A stretch of DNA of 64,000 nt from Patagioenas fasciata (taxonomy: Eukaryota > Chordata > Aves > Columbiformes > Columbidae), in contig NC_092541.1 of NCBI RefSeq assembly GCF_037038585.1, forward strand, positions 1,497,445-1,561,444. The letters are read 5' to 3'. The notes under the pieces are model-generated. The model had not been told where the DNA came from. It saw only the letters and a program-made list of their open reading frames with translations, and made no database searches. The first letter of the stretch is position 1; each line of letters begins with the position of its first letter. The translations under genes were made by a program, and so were the position numbers. Shown piece after piece: positions 60,443 to 64,000 of the stretch.

Positions 60443-63400
60443 TCAGAGCTCCTCGTGGATCTTCTCCCGGTCCTCGTCTGACTTCAGCTTCAGCTCCTCC
60501 GAGGTGATCTTCCCGTCCTGGTTGCGGTCCTGGTTCTTGAACATGTCAGCGATGACTTTCTCCGGGTCGGAGCTGGGCATGAGACGGCCTTTCCCTTCCG
60601 CCACCTGGCTCTTGATGAAGGTGGAGAACTGCAGCGGGGAGAGGTGAGAGATGCAGCTTTGCTCCGTGCGGCAGCGAGGATGGGGCAGGGACAAGAGCTG
60701 CCCTCGGTGTCCCTGCCCGGTCCCAGCCCTGCCTGCACCCAGCAGCGATGCTCTGGGCTGGAGGGTTTTCCTGCACAGCTCTTCAGGCTCCCGAGTGCCC
60801 AGGAATCCCAGAATGTCAGGGGTTGAAGGGCCCTGGAAAGCTCATCCAGTGCAATCCCCCCATGGAGCAGGAACACCCAGCTGAGGTTCCACAGGAAGGG
60901 GTCCAGGCGGGTTTGAATGTCTGCAGAGAAGGAGGCTCCACAACCCCCCTGGGCAGCCTGGGCCAGGCTCTGACACCCTCACCGGGAAGAAGTTTCTTCT
61001 CCTCTTTCAGTGGAACCTCCTGTGTTCCAGTTTGCACCCATTGCCCCTTGTCCTGTCACTGGTTGTCACCCAGAAGAGCCTGGCTCCATCCTCCTGACAC
61101 TGCCCCTTTCCATATTGATCCCCAGGAATGAGTCACCCCTCAGTCTCCTCTTCTCCAGCTCCAGAGCCCCAGCTCCCTCAGCCTTTCCTCACACGGGAGA
61201 TGCTCCACTCCCTCCATCATCTTTGTTGCCCTGCGCTGGACTCTCTCCAGCAGTTCCCTGTCCTTCTGGAACTGAGGAAGAGCAGAGCCCTCCAGGTGCT
61301 GCCCCCCAGGACGAGGTTCCCTGTACCCCCACTTCCTCCTGCACCCCATGAACTCAGGGCCATCGCTCACCTCATCGGCGGGGATCTCCCCATCCTTGTT
61401 CAGGTCCATTTGCTCGTAGAGATTCGCCGGTGGCTCCCCGTGCCAGATGAAGAGGTAGCCCTCGGGAACACCCTCCTCCATGGAGATCAGCTCCACCTCG
61501 AAGCGGAGCACAGCGCTACCTGGCACCCCCCGGGCTGAAAATACAAGCGAAGGTGGCTGCATCACAGGGGGAGCCCAGCAAAGCGATGCCAGTGATGGGT
61601 AAAAGCCTCCCAGCCCCTCTATGGGGCGAGGGGGGTGTGAAGGAGCCAGGGATGGGTTCAGGAAAGCAGACCCCCCCATTTGCGGTGCCTGGGCAGCCCT
61701 ACCTCCGCTCTCCCCGTGGCCCAGGTGCGGGGGGATGATGAGCACCCGCCTCTCTCCTGCGCACATGGTGAGGAGACCCCTGTTCAGGCCTTCGATCACC
61801 TTGTTGGTCCCCAGAGTCACCTCCTGGGGCTTCTCGTAGTCGTGGCTGCGGGAGGCACAGAGAAGACCACGCAGCTGAGAAAACTCCCCAGACCCAGCGG
61901 GCAGCCCCGCCGTGCCCCAAAATGCTGTTCATTCCATCCCGCTGTGCCCCAAAACCCCGCGCCCTCCATCCTGCTGCACCCTGAGGTTCCGCACCCTCCA
62001 CACCCCAAAACCCTGCACCATCCATCCCGTGGTGCCCCCAAATCCTGCACAGTCCCACTGCCCCGTGGCTGATGCTCCAGTGCCACCCGTTGCAAAGAGC
62101 TGGTGATGCTCCCGGGGCTGCTCCGCTGTCCATCCGCCCCCCAGCTCAGCACCCACCAGGATCCGTCCCTGTGAAGGAAAGGGGTGCTGGGGGGAGCACG
62201 CACGAGGAGAAGAGCTTGGTGCCGTCCAGCAAGGAGCAGTTGTAGTGGTAGCGGACGAAGTCTCTGTCGCGGGTGGTGACGTTGCAGCCCTCGGGCCGGT
62301 ACACGGTCTCGATCTCCACCGGGTCCTCGGGGTTGTGGAAGTCGATGATGTGGACGTCGAAGATGAGCACGGCTGAGCCGGGAATTTTGTCCCCTGGAAG
62401 AGGAGCACAAGGAGAGCTCCTGGAACACCGCAGGATGGTAAAAACCTTTACCTATTTCTTCCCATGCCACATCCATCCCTTGGAGCCTTGGTGTCAGCCG
62501 TTCCATCCCCACGATGCCCAGAGCCCTGGGGATGGTGGTGGCCCTCGGGGTGGGGAGCTGGCCCCGCTTGGCCAGCACTTTCTTGATGTTAGCCCCACAT
62601 TGTGTGGGTACCCAGGGCTGGAGGAGGGGATGCTGCAGCCCGGGGATGCCGGACCCCACAGGGCTGCCCTTTACCTGCTCCGTTCTCCCCGTAGGCCAGG
62701 TGTGGGGGGACGACCACCCGCCGCCTCTCTCCCACGCAGACCCCTTGCAGGCCCTGGTCCATGCCGGGGATGATGTAGCCCTTCCCGATGTAGGTGTTGT
62801 AGGTGTGATTGCGGGAGTAGCTGCAGAGAGAGGAGCCCCCGGTACCATCATGGAGGAGACCCTGGCCCGTCCACCCTCATCTCTGCACCCCAACCCTCAC
62901 CCCTGCACCCCAACCTGCACCCCTATTCCCCCAGGGGCCCAACCTTGCTCCAACAAACAGGTTTTCTCTTTTTTAGCCTATTTCATGCCCTTTACCACCT
63001 TCTCCTCCAGCCTCTCCTTGCAGCCATCATGGGGCAGGAGAAGACATGGGGGGATCTCCCCATGCGGCCGCTTCCCTCCCTCACCTGGAGTCGAAGAGCG
63101 TCCCGTCCATCAAGGTGCCGTTGTAGTGGTAGCGGACAAAGTCCCCGGTCACAGCCCTGCGCTTGCAGGACTCCGGCACCTCCAGGTGCTCCAGGAAGAC
63201 GCCGTCCTTGGGGTTGTGGAAGTCAACGAGCAGCACGCTGAACACCAGCGATGCCTGCGGTGGGATCACAGTCCCTGGGGAGGGGACGCAGGTCAGTCCA
63301 GACAAGGGTCCTGGTGCACCGTGGGGGGCTCTGTGCCCAGGGAAGGGGCCGGGCGCGATGGGGCGATGCCCAACTCACCGTAGCCCTTCTCCCCATAGGC

Positions 63401-63990
63401 CAGGAACGGGGGGATGACGATGCTCCTCTTCTCCCCGGCGCACATGCCCAGCAGCCCCTGGTCCATGCCCTTGATCAGCCAGCCTGTGCCCACGTAGGTG
63501 TCGTAGGTGCCATTCTTGCTGTAGCTGGAGGGGCGGCATGAGGGGGTTCAGCTCTGGGGCCATATCTGCTCCCCCCGGCTATTTTGGGGGTCACGAAGCT
63601 GCCCCAGCCCTGCTGGGGTGCAGAGTGGGAGAATGCGGGGAGGCTGCTCTGAATGGGGTGCAGCGTGGGCCCCCGTGTCCTACCCTAAGCCAGTGTCTTT
63701 TTGTCCCTGCCACCCTGCTGTCCCCACCCCACGGCAGAGGGTGCACCCGAGCTCCAGAGCCCCACATCCCGAGGCGAGGGTCCATCCCGGCGCCCCGTAC
63801 CTGGAGTCGAAGGGGGTGCCATCCAGCAGCGTGCCGTTGTAGTGGTACCGCACAAAGTCCGAGTTCTCCACCGTGCGGTTGCAGCGCTCCGGTTTGGACA
63901 GGGTGGTGATCTGCAGCTTGTCGTTCTTGTTCCAGATGTCCAGCATGACCACGTCGAAGTACAAGGTGGCATCCGGGGGGATCAGCCCCG
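60443..63990 (-). CDS. FKBP10: Peptidyl-prolyl isomerase FKBP10 (FKBP65), partial: 5' exons beyond the window
   Basis: Exons in order: 63801-63990, 63379-63524, 63085-63274, 62675-62820, 62204-62393, 61703-61845, 61371-61534, 60443-60628, giving 450 residues of a protein of about 582. FKBP10 is an ER-lumen collagen chaperone and prolyl isomerase; human loss causes osteogenesis imperfecta or Bruck syndrome. The window holds the last strand of FKBP domain 1 ([14 protein letters not shown]), then domains 2-4, each encoded by a two-exon module of about 190 and 143-146 bp and carrying [10 protein letters not shown] repeats, N-glycosylation sequons (NGT, NCS) and IPPFLAYGE-type ends. Two EF-hands ([12 protein letters not shown] and [12 protein letters not shown]) and the ER-retention signal HEEL follow. 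The signal peptide and most of domain 1 lie past position 64000. A CR1 fragment sits in the last intron. Confidence 0.96.
60797..61305 (-). mobile_element. CR1 LINE, ORF2 end plus 3'UTR
   Basis: On the minus strand this reads as the end of CR1 ORF2 ([19 protein letters not shown] and [12 protein letters not shown]), the CR1 3'UTR and the terminal ATTCTGGG. On the plus strand the hallmarks are ttgaagggccctggaaagctc, ttccacaggaaggggtccag and gcagcctgggccaggctctg. It lies in the last FKBP10 intron (60629-61370), about 65 bp from the splice donor, and is 5'-truncated. The insertion is fairly well preserved, so it may be relatively recent. Confidence 0.9.
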
Positions 63991-64000
63991 CTAAAGGGGC

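Noticed and set aside
61140-61820. 226-codon minus-strand frame joining FKBP10 exon sequence to further coding sequence
   Set aside because: It is a chance fusion of two FKBP10 exons, intron and the CR1 ORF2 end; the splice sites at 61703, 61534 and 61371 explain the real protein.
1-64000. CRISPR arrays, operons, prophage or bacterial-type systems
   Set aside because: The whole window is spliced vertebrate DNA with conserved synteny; nothing prokaryotic is present.
1-64000. tRNA, rRNA, snoRNA or microRNA genes
   Set aside because: I looked for tRNA B-box-like GGTTCRANTCC, C/D or H/ACA boxes in introns and obvious hairpins and found none I could support; a covariance-model scan would be decisive.

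Overview
This is a vertebrate nuclear window, almost certainly from a bird. Every gene is split by short GT-AG introns, several promoters are GC/CpG rich, and there are CR1 LINE fragments ending in the typical ATTCTGTG-type tail plus two LTR-like fossils. The gene content and relative orientations match the human 17q21.2 block ODAD4(TTC25)-CNP / ACLY-KLHL11-KLHL10-NT5C3B-FKBP10, here read in the inverse direction. The species cannot be fixed from the sequence alone.

Layout, left to right: CNP (minus, 934-4912, complete, 4 coding exons); ODAD4/TTC25 (minus, 5308-15287, complete, 12 coding exons), whose stop lies only about 400 bp upstream of the CNP start codon; a CpG-rich intergenic stretch with the ODAD4 promoter (two RFX-type X-boxes and a full CRE) and, about 2 kb away and divergent, the ACLY promoter (CCAAT boxes and an E-box); ACLY (plus, 23274-40465 coding, with a non-coding first exon ending at 17395, 27 coding exons used, 1091 aa); KLHL11 (plus, 42166-44778, 2 exons, 689 aa, LTR-like fossil in its intron) followed by a probable long 3'UTR; KLHL10 (minus, 48770-52510, 5 exons, 605 aa), tail-to-tail with KLHL11; NT5C3B (plus, 53418-58143, 9 exons, 289 aa), head-to-head with KLHL10; and FKBP10 (minus, 60443 to beyond the right edge), tail-to-tail with NT5C3B and lacking its N-terminal exons because the window ends.

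The genes do not form one pathway. CNP is an RNA-end phosphodiesterase of myelin and mitochondria, ODAD4 docks outer dynein arms in cilia, ACLY makes cytosolic acetyl-CoA, KLHL11 and KLHL10 are CUL3 adaptors, NT5C3B is a nucleotidase of the cN-III family, and FKBP10 is an ER collagen chaperone. I found no sign of an undescribed multi-gene system. The parts most worth a second look are regulatory or splicing-level: an ACLY cassette exon whose only plausible GT donor breaks the frame, a GC-AG intron in ACLY, the X-box/CRE promoter of ODAD4, a polypurine repeat coding the acidic ODAD4 tail close to the CNP promoter, and closely packed convergent 3' ends.
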